Shown here in pieces: positions 16,415-25,468 of a stretch of 64,000 nt of DNA (its first letter is position 1; every line of letters starts with the position of its first letter). Under the pieces are notes generated by a model, which did not search any database, was not told where the DNA came from, and saw only the letters and a list, made by a program, of their open reading frames with translations. Where the stretch lies: contig CAVXZL010000012.1 in NCBI GenBank assembly GCA_963766345.1, positions 124,001 through 188,000 of the forward strand, written 5' to 3'. The position numbers were made by a program, and so were the translations under genes. Source of the stretch: DASVFB01 sp963766345. Lineage in GTDB: Bacteria; Actinomycetota; Thermoleophilia; Gaiellales; Gaiellaceae.

Positions 16415-18075
16415 GCCGCCGCCGCGACTTTCGCTGCACGCCCGCCGACGAGGCGCACGAGCCGATCCGCGCGCCGCGCCGCACCCGCGCCGTGCGTGAT
16501 CAGGAGCACCGTGCACTGCCCGCGCAGGCGGTCGATCGCTTCGGCGACGAGCTCGGCGCTCTCGGGATCGAGATTCGCCGTCGGCTCGTCGAGGATCACC
16601 AGTGGCGCGGCGCGGACGAGCACGCGCGCGAGTGCGATGCGTTGCGCTTCTCCGGCAGAGAGGGGCCTGCCCCCGTCGCCGACGACCGTGTCGTACGCGT
16701 CGGGCAGCCTTCGAACGAACGCGTCGGCGCCGGCGCACCGCGCGGCGTCCCGAACCGCGTCGTCGGTCGCGTGGGGATCGCCTAGCCGGATGTTCTCGGC
16801 GACGCTGCCGCGGAAGAGCGTCGGACGCTGCGGCAGCCACGCGAGCTCGCGCCGCCACGCCTGCGGGTCGCACGTCGCGAGATCGACGCCCCCGACGCTG
16901 ACGCGCCCCGCCGCCGGCTCCCTGAGGCGCAGGAGCAGGGCGGCGACGGTGCTCTTGCCCGCGCCGCTCTCGCCGGCGAGCGCGACGGTCTCGCGCGGCA
17001 GAAGCTCCAGCTCGAGGCCGGAGAGCACGGGATCAGGCCTGTCCGGATAGGCGAACGAGACGTCCTCGAACGTCACTGCTGCGACCGACGGGCTCGGCGC
17101 GATCGCTTTGCCGCGAGCCGCGTGCGCGGGCTCGTCGACCAGGTCGAGCATCCGCTCGGCGACGGCGAGACCGTCGGCGCTCGCGTGGAACTCGGCGCCG
17201 AGCCGGCGGAGCGGCGCGTACAGCTCCGGCGCGAGCACGAGAACGGTCAGACCGGCCCGCAGCCCGATACCGCCGTCCACGAGGCGCACGCCGACGGTGA
17301 CGGCCGCGAGCGCGACCCCGAGCGTCGCCGCGAGCTCGAGCACCGAGCCGGAGAGGAAGCTCACGCGGAGCGTCGCCATCGTCGCCTCGCGATAGCGCTC
17401 GCTCACCTCCGCGACCTTCGCGGCCTGCTCCTCGCCGCGGTTGAAGGCGCGTAGCGTCGGCAGCCCGCGCACGACGTCGAGGAAGTGGCCGGAGAGCAGC
17501 CGCAGCGACTGCCAGCGCCGGCGCGTCTGCTCCTCCGTGTAACGGCCGATGAGCCACATGAAGACGGGCACGAGCGGCAGCGTGAGCAGCAGGACGAGCG
17601 CCGACGTGACGTCGACGGCCGCCACCCAGGCGAGCACTGCGACCGGCACGACGCAGGCGAGGACGACCTGCGGCAGATAGCGGGCGAAGTACGCCTCGAG
17701 GCTGTCGACGCCCTGGACGGCGGTCGTCGCGATCTCCGCGCTCGTCACTCGGTCGGCGCCGCTCGGCTCGCGCAGACGCCTCTCGACGAGCTCGAGCCTC
17801 AGGTCCGACAGCACGCTCGCCGCCGCGCGGCGCCCGGCCACCTCGAACCCCCACACGAGCGTGGCGCGGCCCGCGAAGACGAGCAGGAGGAGCAGCAGCG
17901 CGACCGAGACGGCATCGAGCGAGGCGCCGTCGAAGGCGCGCGCGACGACGTCCGCGAGCAACGTGGCCTGCAACAGCAGAAGCAGGGCGGCGACGATCCC
18001 GATCGCCGCGTCGGCCGCGAGCAGCACGCGCGCCGGGCGTGCGCGGCGGAGCAGGCGCGGGTCGAGCGCGCGCAC
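16411..18075 (-). CDS. cydD: Heterodimeric ABC exporter subunit CydD
   Basis: A 554-residue ABC half-transporter. The membrane domain carries GRYTEEQTRRRWQSLRLLSGHFLDVVRGLPTL, a block strongly typical of CydD. The ATPase domain has AGESGAGKST, LSAGEAQRIALARVLV (signature with A in place of the second G) and LVILDEPTANLDPES. I use the GTG at 18075, five nt after the cydB stop; the frame upstream belongs to other genes. It pairs with CydC for maturation of the bd oxidase encoded directly upstream. Confidence 0.9.
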   Translation of the reverse strand: MRALDPRLLRRARPARVLLAADAAIGIVAALLLLLQATLLADVVARAFDGASLDAVSVALLLLLLVFAGRATLVWGFEVAGRRAAASVLSDLRLELVERRLREPSGADRVTSAEIATTAVQGVDSLEAYFARYLPQVVLACVVPVAVLAWVAAVDVTSALVLLLTLPLVPVFMWLIGRYTEEQTRRRWQSLRLLSGHFLDVVRGLPTLRAFNRGEEQAAKVAEVSERYREATMATLRVSFLSGSVLELAATLGVALAAVTVGVRLVDGGIGLRAGLTVLVLAPELYAPLRRLGAEFHASADGLAVAERMLDLVDEPAHAARGKAIAPSPSVAAVTFEDVSFAYPDRPDPVLSGLELELLPRETVALAGESGAGKSTVAALLLRLREPAAGRVSVGGVDLATCDPQAWRRELAWLPQRPTLFRGSVAENIRLGDPHATDDAVRDAARCAGADAFVRRLPDAYDTVVGDGGRPLSAGEAQRIALARVLVRAAPLVILDEPTANLDPESAELVAEAIDRLRGQCTVLLITHGAGAARRADRLVRLVGGRAAKVAAAA

Positions 18076-18080
18076 GTCGG

Positions 18081-19124
18081 CTATGTCGGCCGCTGGGCGA
18101 GCAGCTCCGTCGGCGGCACCGCCTCTTCGCCCGTCACCCGCGCGCGGAAGACGTAGTACGACCACGCCTGGTAGAGCAGGACGAGGGGCGTGACGATCAC
18201 CGCGACGACCGTCATCACCGCGAGCGTGTAGTGCGCCGACGCGGAGTTCGAGATCGTCAGGCTGTTCGCGAATTCCGGCGACGAGACCATCACGCGCGGA
18301 TAGAGGCTCGTGAAGATCGTCGCGACGACGAGCGCGATCGTGGTTGCGGTCAGCCCGAAAGCCCACGCTCTCCGGTGCCTGAGCGAGAGGGCGATCGCAA
18401 GGATGAGCGCGGCGATCGCCGCCGCTGCCGGAATCGCAGGCGTGAGGACGGGCTTGTCGTTGTTGTCGGCCGCCACCTTCACCGTCCAGATCAGGAACGC
18501 CGTTCCCAGCACGGCCGCGGCAGGCGCGAGCCACCACTTCGCTCTCGCCGCCCGCTCGCAGAGGTCGCCTGTCGTCCGCAGCGTCAGGAAGCTCGCCCCG
18601 TGGAACGCGAACAGCGCGACCACGGCGACGCCGCCGAGGACGGTGTACACGCTGAAGAGATCCCAGAAGCTCCCCGCGTAGTCGTGGCTCGAGTCGAGCG
18701 GCACGCCTGCGACGAGATTCGCGAACGCGATGCCCCAGACCAGCGGCGCCCCGAAGCTGCCGAGCGTGTTCGCGCCCGCCCAGACGGCGCGCCACCGTGG
18801 GCTGTCGCTCTTCTCGCGCCACTCGAACGAGACGACGCGGATGATCAGAAAGAAGAGGACGAGCAGGAGCGCGATGTAGAAGCCGGAGAACATCGTCGCG
18901 TACCACGCGGGAAACGCGGCGAAGGTCGCGCCGCCGGCGACGACGAGCCAGACCTCGTTGCCGTCCCAGACCGGCCCGATCGTCTCGAGCATCACGCCGC
19001 GCTCCCGCTCGTCGCGCCCCACCCACGGCAGCAGCATCCCGACGCCGAAGTCGAAGCCCTCGAGCACGAAGTAGCCGGCCCACAGGACGCCGATCAGCAC
19101 GAACCAGAAGTTCTGCAGGTTCAC
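18081..19124 (-). CDS. cydB: Cytochrome bd ubiquinol oxidase subunit II
   Basis: A 347-residue membrane protein with about nine helices, the structural partner of CydA. The N-terminal family block is FWFVLIGVLWAGYFVLEGFDFGVGMLLP, followed by TIGPVWDGNEVWLVVAGGATFAAFPAWYA, where the acidic residue in the second helix belongs to the proton path. The GTG start overlaps the cydA stop by two bases, so its translation is coupled to cydA. Because cydA is frameshifted in this assembly, the cydB frame appears fused to the shifted cydA frame; this is an artefact. Confidence 0.93.
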   Translation of the reverse strand: MNLQNFWFVLIGVLWAGYFVLEGFDFGVGMLLPWVGRDERERGVMLETIGPVWDGNEVWLVVAGGATFAAFPAWYATMFSGFYIALLLVLFFLIIRVVSFEWREKSDSPRWRAVWAGANTLGSFGAPLVWGIAFANLVAGVPLDSSHDYAGSFWDLFSVYTVLGGVAVVALFAFHGASFLTLRTTGDLCERAARAKWWLAPAAAVLGTAFLIWTVKVAADNNDKPVLTPAIPAAAAIAALILAIALSLRHRRAWAFGLTATTIALVVATIFTSLYPRVMVSSPEFANSLTISNSASAHYTLAVMTVVAVIVTPLVLLYQAWSYYVFRARVTGEEAVPPTELLAQRPT

Positions 19125-20528
19125 GGGAACGTCACCGCCACGGTGGGCACCTCCTCGCGCGGCGCCGGCCTCTCGCCGGGATCGACGCGCGCGTAGCGGC
19201 GCATGAGCACGAAGTCGACGACCGCGAGCGCTCCGTAGAGCGAGGCAAAGAAGGCGAGGCTGACGCCGAGCATCAACGTGCTGACGTTGGGCGAATTGGC
19301 CTGCGACGTCCTGAGCAGCCCGAACACGATCCACGGCTGGCGCCCGACCTCGGTCAGCACCCAGCCTGCGAGCGCGGAGAGGTACGGGAACGCGATCGCC
19401 ACGACACCCGTCCACAGGAACCAGCGCGTGTGTTCGAGCCGCTTGCGCCGGTAGAGGAACGCGCCGACCGCGGCGACGAAGAAGCATGAGCGTGCCGAGG
19501 CCGGCCATGACGCGCATGCTCCAGTAGGTCGCGCGCACCGGTGGGATGTAGTTCTGGCCGCGGCCGTACTGCTTTTGCTCCTGCGCGTTCAACTCGTCCA
19601 TGCCCTGCACCGTGCCGTTGAACGAGCCGGTCGCAAGGAAGGAGAGCAGCCTCGGGATCTGGATCGAGAACGACGGCGTCTGGTCGCTCTCGCTGAAGCC
19701 GCCGATCTGGATCAGCGAGAAGGCGCACGGATCGCACGTCGTCCACTGCGCCTCCGTGGCGGCGATCTTCATCGGCTGCTCCTGGGTGACGACGATGCCG
19801 AAGTTGCTGCCGAACCAGAGATTGAACGCGGACACCGGCACGAGCACGATCAGCGAGAGCTTCGCTGCGCGCATGAAGAGCGCCTGGTTCCGACCGCGCA
19901 GCAGGTGCCAGCACGCGACCCCGAAGATGAGGACCGAGGCCACCTCGAGCCCGGCGAGCATCGTGTGCCCGAACGCCCAGAGCCCCCACTTGCCGGTGAG
20001 CAGCGTCCACACGCTCGTCAGCTGCGCCTGTCCGTCGACGATCTTGTACGCCTGCGGGTGCTGCATCCACGAGTTCGCCATGAGGATGAAGTAGGCGGAG
20101 AGCCACGTTCCGAACGCGGCGAGCCAGATCGTCGTCAGGTGAACGCGCTTCGAGAGGCGGTCCCAGCCGAAGATCCAGAGGCCGAGGAACGTCGACTCGA
20201 GCATGAACGCGGCGAGGCCTTCGATCGCGAGCGGCGCGCCGAAGATGTTGCCGACGAACTTCGAGTACACGGACCAGTTCATCCCGAACTGGAACTCCTG
20301 CACGAGGCCCGTCGCGACGCCGATCGCGAAGTTGATCAGCATCAGCGTCCCGAAGAACTTCGTCAGCTTGAGCCACGCCTCGTCCCCACTCCGGTACCAC
20401 AGCGTCTGCATCACCGCGACGAGCGGCGCGAGGCCGAGGGTCAGCGGCACGAAGAGAAAGTGGTACAGCGACGTCGTCGCGAACTGGATTCGCGCGAGGT
20501 CGACGGCGGTGGAAGCGAGCGCCGTCAT
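19121..20528 (-). CDS. cydA: Cytochrome bd ubiquinol oxidase subunit I (frameshifted near 19484)
   Basis: The heme-bearing subunit that oxidises quinol and reduces oxygen to water. Visible ligands are the His in SLYHFLFVPLTLGLAP, the His in FGHTMLAGLEV and the Met in YWSMRVMAGLG, matching the b595 and b558 ligand positions of E. coli CydA. After ...GLGTLM one extra base near 19484 moves the frame. Removing it gives FFVAAVGAFLYRRK and continues into the C-terminus that is open at 19121-19402 (MAIAFPYLSALAGWVLTEVGRQPW). The Q-loop is short, as in the S-form. An intact enzyme plus a consensus error is the simplest reading. The start lies 1 nt after the GMC gene stop. Confidence 0.9.
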
Positions 20529-20529
20529 C

Positions 20530-22110
20530 TCATGCGGTGACGGCTGCCTGGGTGGCTACCCCCATGCGCTCGAGCAGGTGGTCGCCGACGCGGATCGCGT
20601 TCGCCATCGCGGTCAGCGCCGGGTTCACCGCGCTGATGCTCGGGAAGAAGCTCGTGTCGACGACGTAGAGGTTGTCGACCTCGTGCGCCTTGCATTCGAC
20701 GTCGAGCACCGAGTCCGCGGGATCGGCGCCGAAGCGGCACGTTCCCGCCTGGTGCGCGCACCCCGCGACCGGGATGGCGGTCTTCATGTACGCGAACCGG
20801 TGGAAGAGATGGTCGTGCTCCATGTTGAGCTTGCCGAGCATCGACCTGAGCGTGTGCAGGAGCTTCTCCTTCGGCACGTCGTTCGTCGACTTGTAGGCGA
20901 GCGTCAGCTTGCCGTCCCGGTCGACGGTGACGCGGTTCTCGGGCCGCGGGAGGTCCTCGGTGGAGAGCCAGAAGTCGATCGCGTGGGTCGCGATCCGTTC
21001 CAGCGTCCAGTGGGGCGCAAGCCTCGTCTCCCTCGGCTTCTCGCCTCTGAACATCGGCGACTGCGACTTGCCGACCATCTGGATGTTCCCGAGCGGGTAG
21101 TCGGCGTCGGGGCCGCCGCTGAAGTAGAAGTCGTTCAGCGCGAGCGTCTTCTGGAAGACCGTCGCGTTGGCGTCGCGCGAGAGCGCGAGCACCGCCTGGC
21201 TCGCGTGGAACATGTAGTTCCGCCCGACCTGGTCGGAGCCGTTCGCGAGCCCGTTCGGATGCCTGTCGTTCGCCGACTCGAGCAGGAGCTTCGCCGAGTT
21301 CGCCGCGCCGCACGAGACGACGACGACGTCGCCGGCGACGCGCTCCGTGCCGCCGTCGTGCTCGACCACGACCTCGGTCACATTGCGGCCGGACTCGTCC
21401 GTCTCGAGCTTCACGGCGCGGGCGTTCGTCCACAGCGAGACGTTCGAATGCTCGAGCGCCGGCCGCACGCCGAGCACCTCCGCGTCCGACTTCGCATGCA
21501 CGACGCACGGGAACCCGTCGCAGTTCCCGCACCGCACGCACGGGCTGTACGGCATGTTCCCCTCGTCGAGCATGATCCCGCACGGCGCGTGGAACGGCTG
21601 GTAGCCGGCGGCGGCGAGGTCGTCGGCGAGCTGCTGGATGCGCGGCTCGTGCGAGACGGCAGGGAACGGATACGGCGCGCTCGCCGGCGGCTCCGTCGGG
21701 TCCTCGCCGCGCGCGCCGTGCACCCGGTACATCTGCTCGGCGAGCGTGTAGTACGGCTCGAGCTCGTCGTACGAGATCGGCCACGCGGGCGAGCTGCCGT
21801 CGTGGTGGTTCAGCTCGCCGAAGTCCTCCTTGCGGAAGCGATAGAGCGCAGCGCCGTAGAGCTTCGTCGCGCCGCCGACAAAGTAGTGGATCTGCGGCTG
21901 GAAGGCTTTGCCGTGCTCGTCGTACCACGTGTCTTCCGAGATGTAGCGGTTGTCGACGAACACGCTTTCGGAGAGCCAGTTCTGCGGCTCGCGCGGCAGC
22001 CAGTCGCCGCGCTCGAGCAGCAGGATCCGCTTGCCCGACGGCGCGAGATGGCGCGCGAGCGTCCCTCCGCCCGCGCCGGTTCCGATGATGACGACGTCGT
22101 AGGAATCCAT
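20530..22110 (-). CDS. GMC family oxidoreductase (FAD sugar/alcohol dehydrogenase)
   Basis: A 526-residue flavoprotein of the glucose-methanol-choline family. The FAD site is VVIIGTGAGGGTLARHLA. The C-terminal active-site region is CAHQAGTCRFGADP...VVDTSFFPSISAVNPALTAMANAIR. The insert CVRCGNCDGFPC, with four cysteines, is seen in bacterial dehydrogenase-type GMC enzymes that pass electrons to a carrier rather than to oxygen. Its start overlaps the GH15 stop (TGATG), and it ends 1 nt before cydA, so its electrons may reach quinol and cytochrome bd. Glucose or another aldose as substrate is inferred from the GH15 and G6PDH neighbours. Confidence 0.88.
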   Translation of the reverse strand: MDSYDVVIIGTGAGGGTLARHLAPSGKRILLLERGDWLPREPQNWLSESVFVDNRYISEDTWYDEHGKAFQPQIHYFVGGATKLYGAALYRFRKEDFGELNHHDGSSPAWPISYDELEPYYTLAEQMYRVHGARGEDPTEPPASAPYPFPAVSHEPRIQQLADDLAAAGYQPFHAPCGIMLDEGNMPYSPCVRCGNCDGFPCVVHAKSDAEVLGVRPALEHSNVSLWTNARAVKLETDESGRNVTEVVVEHDGGTERVAGDVVVVSCGAANSAKLLLESANDRHPNGLANGSDQVGRNYMFHASQAVLALSRDANATVFQKTLALNDFYFSGGPDADYPLGNIQMVGKSQSPMFRGEKPRETRLAPHWTLERIATHAIDFWLSTEDLPRPENRVTVDRDGKLTLAYKSTNDVPKEKLLHTLRSMLGKLNMEHDHLFHRFAYMKTAIPVAGCAHQAGTCRFGADPADSVLDVECKAHEVDNLYVVDTSFFPSISAVNPALTAMANAIRVGDHLLERMGVATQAAVTA

Positions 22111-24011
22111 CAGCCGCCCACCTCCTTCAGTCGTTCGGCCAAGATGATCCGCGCGGCCGCCTCGATCAGCGCCAGGTGCGAGAACGCCTGCGGGAAGTTG
22201 CCCAGGTGCCTGCCGGTGTCCGCGTCGAACTCCTCGGCGTAGAGCCCGAGCGGGGACGCGACGCGAAGCAGCCGCTCCATGAGGTCTCTCGCGCGCTGGT
22301 GCTCGCCGATGATCGCCAGCGCGGAGACGAGCCAGAACGAGCAGATGAGGAACGTGCCCTCCTTGCCCGAGAGCCCGTCGTCGGTCTCGTCGGTCCTGTA
22401 GCGGAGCACGAACCCGCGCTCCGTGAGGTCGTTCGCGATCGCCTCGACGCTCGCGCGAAGCCGCGTGTCGTCTCCGGGCAGGAAGCCGAAGATCGCGGCG
22501 AGCAGGTTCGAGGCGTCGAGGGAGTCCGTCTCGTAGTGCTGGCGCAGGACGCCGGCGTCGGTGAGGCCGTGGTCGAGGATGTCCTGCTTGATCTCCTCGG
22601 CGGTCTCGCGCCACGTGGAGCCGAGTTCCGGATCGCCGCGAAGGTCGGCGAGCTTCGCCGCGCGGTCGAGCGCCACCCAGCTCATCAGCTTCGACGAGAC
22701 GTAGTGCTGCGGCGCGCCGCGCGCCTCCCAGATTCCCTGGTCGGGGTTGCGCCAGACGGCGATTGCGCACTCCGCCTGCGTCTTCACGATCGGCCAGAGG
22801 CGCCGCGGCAGGCGCCCGCTCCGCCGCGTATGGAGGTAGAACGAGTCGAGCACCGCGCCGAAGACGTCGTTCTGCCGCTGGTCGAACGCGCCGTTGCCGA
22901 TCCGCACCGGACGCGCGCCCGCGTAGCCCGAGAGGTCGTCGCGCGTCGACTCCGTCAGGTCGAGACGCCCGTCGATGCCGTACATGATCTGCAGCGATCC
23001 GTCCTCGTTCGTCTCGAGGTCGGCGACGAACTGCATGAACTCGTCGGCCTCCCAGTCGAGGTTGAGGAAATGGAGCGCCTGTAGCGTGAAGGTCGCGTCG
23101 CGCATCCACGTGTAGCGGTAGTCCCAGTTGCGCTCGCCTCCGGGAGTCTCCGGCAGCGACGTCGTGAGTGCGGCGACGGTCGCGCCCGTCGGCATGTACG
23201 TCAGGCCCTTGATCGCGAGGGCGGACCGCTGCAGCGGATCGCGCCACGCATGATCGGGGATCCGGGCCTGGCCGAGCCACCGCCGCCAGTAGCGCGTCGT
23301 GGCGGCGATCTTCGCGTCGGCCTCCTCCACGTTCTGCGGTGCCAGGAAGCGCTCGGCCCAGGTGAGCGCACAGTAGGCGCGCTCGCCCGCGTTCAGCACG
23401 TGCCGCGCGCGCACGCGTCCCGCCTCGATTCCGAGCGCGAGGTCGGAGACGAGCCTCACGCCCTGGCCCGCTCCGCTCGCCTCGGCCGTGTGCCGCGAGT
23501 CGTCGACGAGCCTCCACTCCGCGGGCGTGCGCCCGTAGTCGAAGACGGGCTCGCACACGATCTCCATCTCGACGTGCCCCTCGATGCACTCGATCGTCCG
23601 CACGAGCATGTGATCCGCGTCGTCGTCAGCGGGCGGACGCGTGTGCGGCGTGATCTCGTCCTCGTGATCGCGCGGCCCGATCGTCAGCGCCTCGCGTACG
23701 ACGATCCAGCCCGACGGAGTCTTCCACGTCGTGACGAGCACGTTGGTGCCGGGCTCGTAGACCCGCGCCGACGGATGGTTGATACCGAACGGCGCCACGC
23801 GGAAGAAGCCCGCCTCACGATCGAGCAGGCTGCCGAACACGCTCGCCGAGTCGAACGAGGGAACGCACAGCCAGTCGATCGACCCGTCCGGCGCGACGAG
23901 CGCGCCGGTGTGGCAGTCGGAGAGGAACGCGTAGTCCGCGATCGGCGGGAACGGCGAGGGCGCGGCCGCGCTCTGTGTCTGCTGCGCAGCGGGCGTCGTG
24001 ACTTCGGTCAT
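22110..24011 (-). CDS. Glycoside hydrolase family 15 protein (glucoamylase/trehalase type)
   Basis: A 633-residue GH15 enzyme. The N-terminal beta-sandwich starts PPIADYAFLSDCHTGALVAPDGSIDWLCVPSFDS. The (alpha/alpha)6 barrel carries GGERNWDYRYTWMRDA, the substrate-binding signature of the family. The C-terminus has KEGTFLICSFWLVSALA. Actinobacterial GH15 enzymes include trehalases as well as glucoamylases, and I cannot separate the two. There is no signal peptide, so it is probably cytoplasmic, which favours trehalose or maltodextrin. The ATG overlaps the zwf stop (ATGA), so glucose release is coupled genetically to G6PDH and to the GMC oxidoreductase. Confidence 0.9.
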   Translation of the reverse strand: MTEVTTPAAQQTQSAAAPSPFPPIADYAFLSDCHTGALVAPDGSIDWLCVPSFDSASVFGSLLDREAGFFRVAPFGINHPSARVYEPGTNVLVTTWKTPSGWIVVREALTIGPRDHEDEITPHTRPPADDDADHMLVRTIECIEGHVEMEIVCEPVFDYGRTPAEWRLVDDSRHTAEASGAGQGVRLVSDLALGIEAGRVRARHVLNAGERAYCALTWAERFLAPQNVEEADAKIAATTRYWRRWLGQARIPDHAWRDPLQRSALAIKGLTYMPTGATVAALTTSLPETPGGERNWDYRYTWMRDATFTLQALHFLNLDWEADEFMQFVADLETNEDGSLQIMYGIDGRLDLTESTRDDLSGYAGARPVRIGNGAFDQRQNDVFGAVLDSFYLHTRRSGRLPRRLWPIVKTQAECAIAVWRNPDQGIWEARGAPQHYVSSKLMSWVALDRAAKLADLRGDPELGSTWRETAEEIKQDILDHGLTDAGVLRQHYETDSLDASNLLAAIFGFLPGDDTRLRASVEAIANDLTERGFVLRYRTDETDDGLSGKEGTFLICSFWLVSALAIIGEHQRARDLMERLLRVASPLGLYAEEFDADTGRHLGNFPQAFSHLALIEAAARIILAERLKEVGG

Positions 24012-25432
24012 GACGCGATCCACGGCTCGTGCCAGCCGCCGTAGTCCTTGACGAGGTCGTCGGCCTCCTTCGGCCCCCACGACCCGGGCGCGTACTTGTG
24101 GACCGGCGGAGGCGCGTCGAGCAACGGCTGCATGACCCGCCACGTCTCCTCGACGCCGTCCTGCCGTGTGAAGCGCGTGCTGTCGCCGTCCATCGCGGCC
24201 TCGAGCAGCACTTCGTAAGGCGTGGGTCCCTCGCCGCCCTCCTGCGAGAACTCCATGTCCAGCTCGATCGGGCCGGGACCGTCTGCCCGGTGAGCCTCGA
24301 CCACGAGCCTGACGCCGGTCGACGGGTCGAGCTTGACGACCACCTGGTTCGGCGTCATGTCGCGCTCGAACGCCTTGAACCCGAGCTTGGGCGGATGCTT
24401 GAAGACGAGCCTGAGCTCGGTCTGGGTCACGGGAAGCCGCTTCCCGGCGCGGATGAAAAACGGCACGCCGGCCCAGCGCCAGTTCTCGAGATCGAGCCGC
24501 AGCGCCGCGAACGTCTCGGTGGTCGAGTCCTTTGCGACGCCGTCGATGTCGAGGTAGCCGTCGTACTGGCCGCGCACGTAATTCGACGGCTCGGCCTCCT
24601 TGACCGCGCGGAAGAGCGAGACCAGCGAGTCCTTGAGCGTCGTCGGGTCACCGCGCGCCGGCGCCTCCATGGCGCAAACGCCGATGAGCTGCATCAGGTG
24701 GTTGACGACGACGTCGCGCAACGCTCCGACCGGGTCGTAGAAGTGCCCACGGTCCTCGACGCCGAAGTCCTCGGCCATCGTGATCTGCACACACGACAGG
24801 TAGTTCGAGCTCCACAGAGGCTCGAGCATCGCGTTCGCGAAGCGGAGGTGCAGGACCTCCTCGGTGCCCATCTTCCCGAGGTAGTGGTCGATCCGGTAGA
24901 GCTGCGACTCGTCGATGTAGGAGTGCATCTCGTCCGCGAGGTCGCTGGCCGACTGGAGATCGTGGCCGAACGGCTTCTCGACAACGACGCGCGCGTTAGC
25001 CGTCAGCCCGGCGTTCGTGAGCCCACCGACGACGCGGCCGAAGAGGAAAGGCGGGATCTCGAGGTAGAAGACAGGCGTGACGAAGCCCTCGATCGCGTCG
25101 GCGACGCGCTTGTACGTCGCATCGTCGGCGAAGTCGCCGCTCACGTAGGAGAACCGCGCCGCGAGCCGGTCGAAGATCGCTTCGTCGAGCTTCTCGCCCG
25201 TGCCCACGATCGACTCCTTCGCGCGCTCCTTGAGCTGGTCCACGGACCAGTCGTCGACGGCAACGCCGACGATCGGGCAGTCGATCAGCCCGCGACGCTC
25301 CAGCCGGTAGAGCGAGCGGAACGTCATCACCTTCGCCAGGTCGCCGGTGATCCCGAACACGACGAAGACGTCCGCCTTCCCGTGCCCACCCTTCGCCGCA
25401 GCGGCAGCGGATCGCGTAGCGGTCGCCGTCAT
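24008..25432 (-). CDS. zwf: Glucose-6-phosphate 1-dehydrogenase
   Basis: A 474-residue G6PDH, the first enzyme of the oxidative pentose phosphate pathway. The nucleotide site is FGITGDLAKVMTFRSLYRL (GITGDLA instead of the usual GASGDLA). The catalytic block is YRIDHYLGKMGTEEVLHLRFAN, and the substrate region RVVVEKPFGHDL is present. The length is near the usual 480-500. An alanine-rich 20-residue N-terminus precedes the Rossmann fold. No 6-phosphogluconolactonase or Gnd gene is adjacent, unlike typical zwf operons; instead it heads the GH15-GMC-cyd series. Confidence 0.95.
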   Translation of the reverse strand: MTATATRSAAAAAKGGHGKADVFVVFGITGDLAKVMTFRSLYRLERRGLIDCPIVGVAVDDWSVDQLKERAKESIVGTGEKLDEAIFDRLAARFSYVSGDFADDATYKRVADAIEGFVTPVFYLEIPPFLFGRVVGGLTNAGLTANARVVVEKPFGHDLQSASDLADEMHSYIDESQLYRIDHYLGKMGTEEVLHLRFANAMLEPLWSSNYLSCVQITMAEDFGVEDRGHFYDPVGALRDVVVNHLMQLIGVCAMEAPARGDPTTLKDSLVSLFRAVKEAEPSNYVRGQYDGYLDIDGVAKDSTTETFAALRLDLENWRWAGVPFFIRAGKRLPVTQTELRLVFKHPPKLGFKAFERDMTPNQVVVKLDPSTGVRLVVEAHRADGPGPIELDMEFSQEGGEGPTPYEVLLEAAMDGDSTRFTRQDGVEETWRVMQPLLDAPPPVHKYAPGSWGPKEADDLVKDYGGWHEPWIAS

Positions 25433-25468
25433 CTCAGCCTCCCTCCCTCGCGTGTCGTTTCCACGTCG

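Noticed and set aside
18081..20528. A single 815-residue CydA-CydB fusion protein
   Set aside because: The apparent fusion is due to one extra base near 19484. The correct CydA end and a separate cydB start (GTG overlapping the stop) are both visible.
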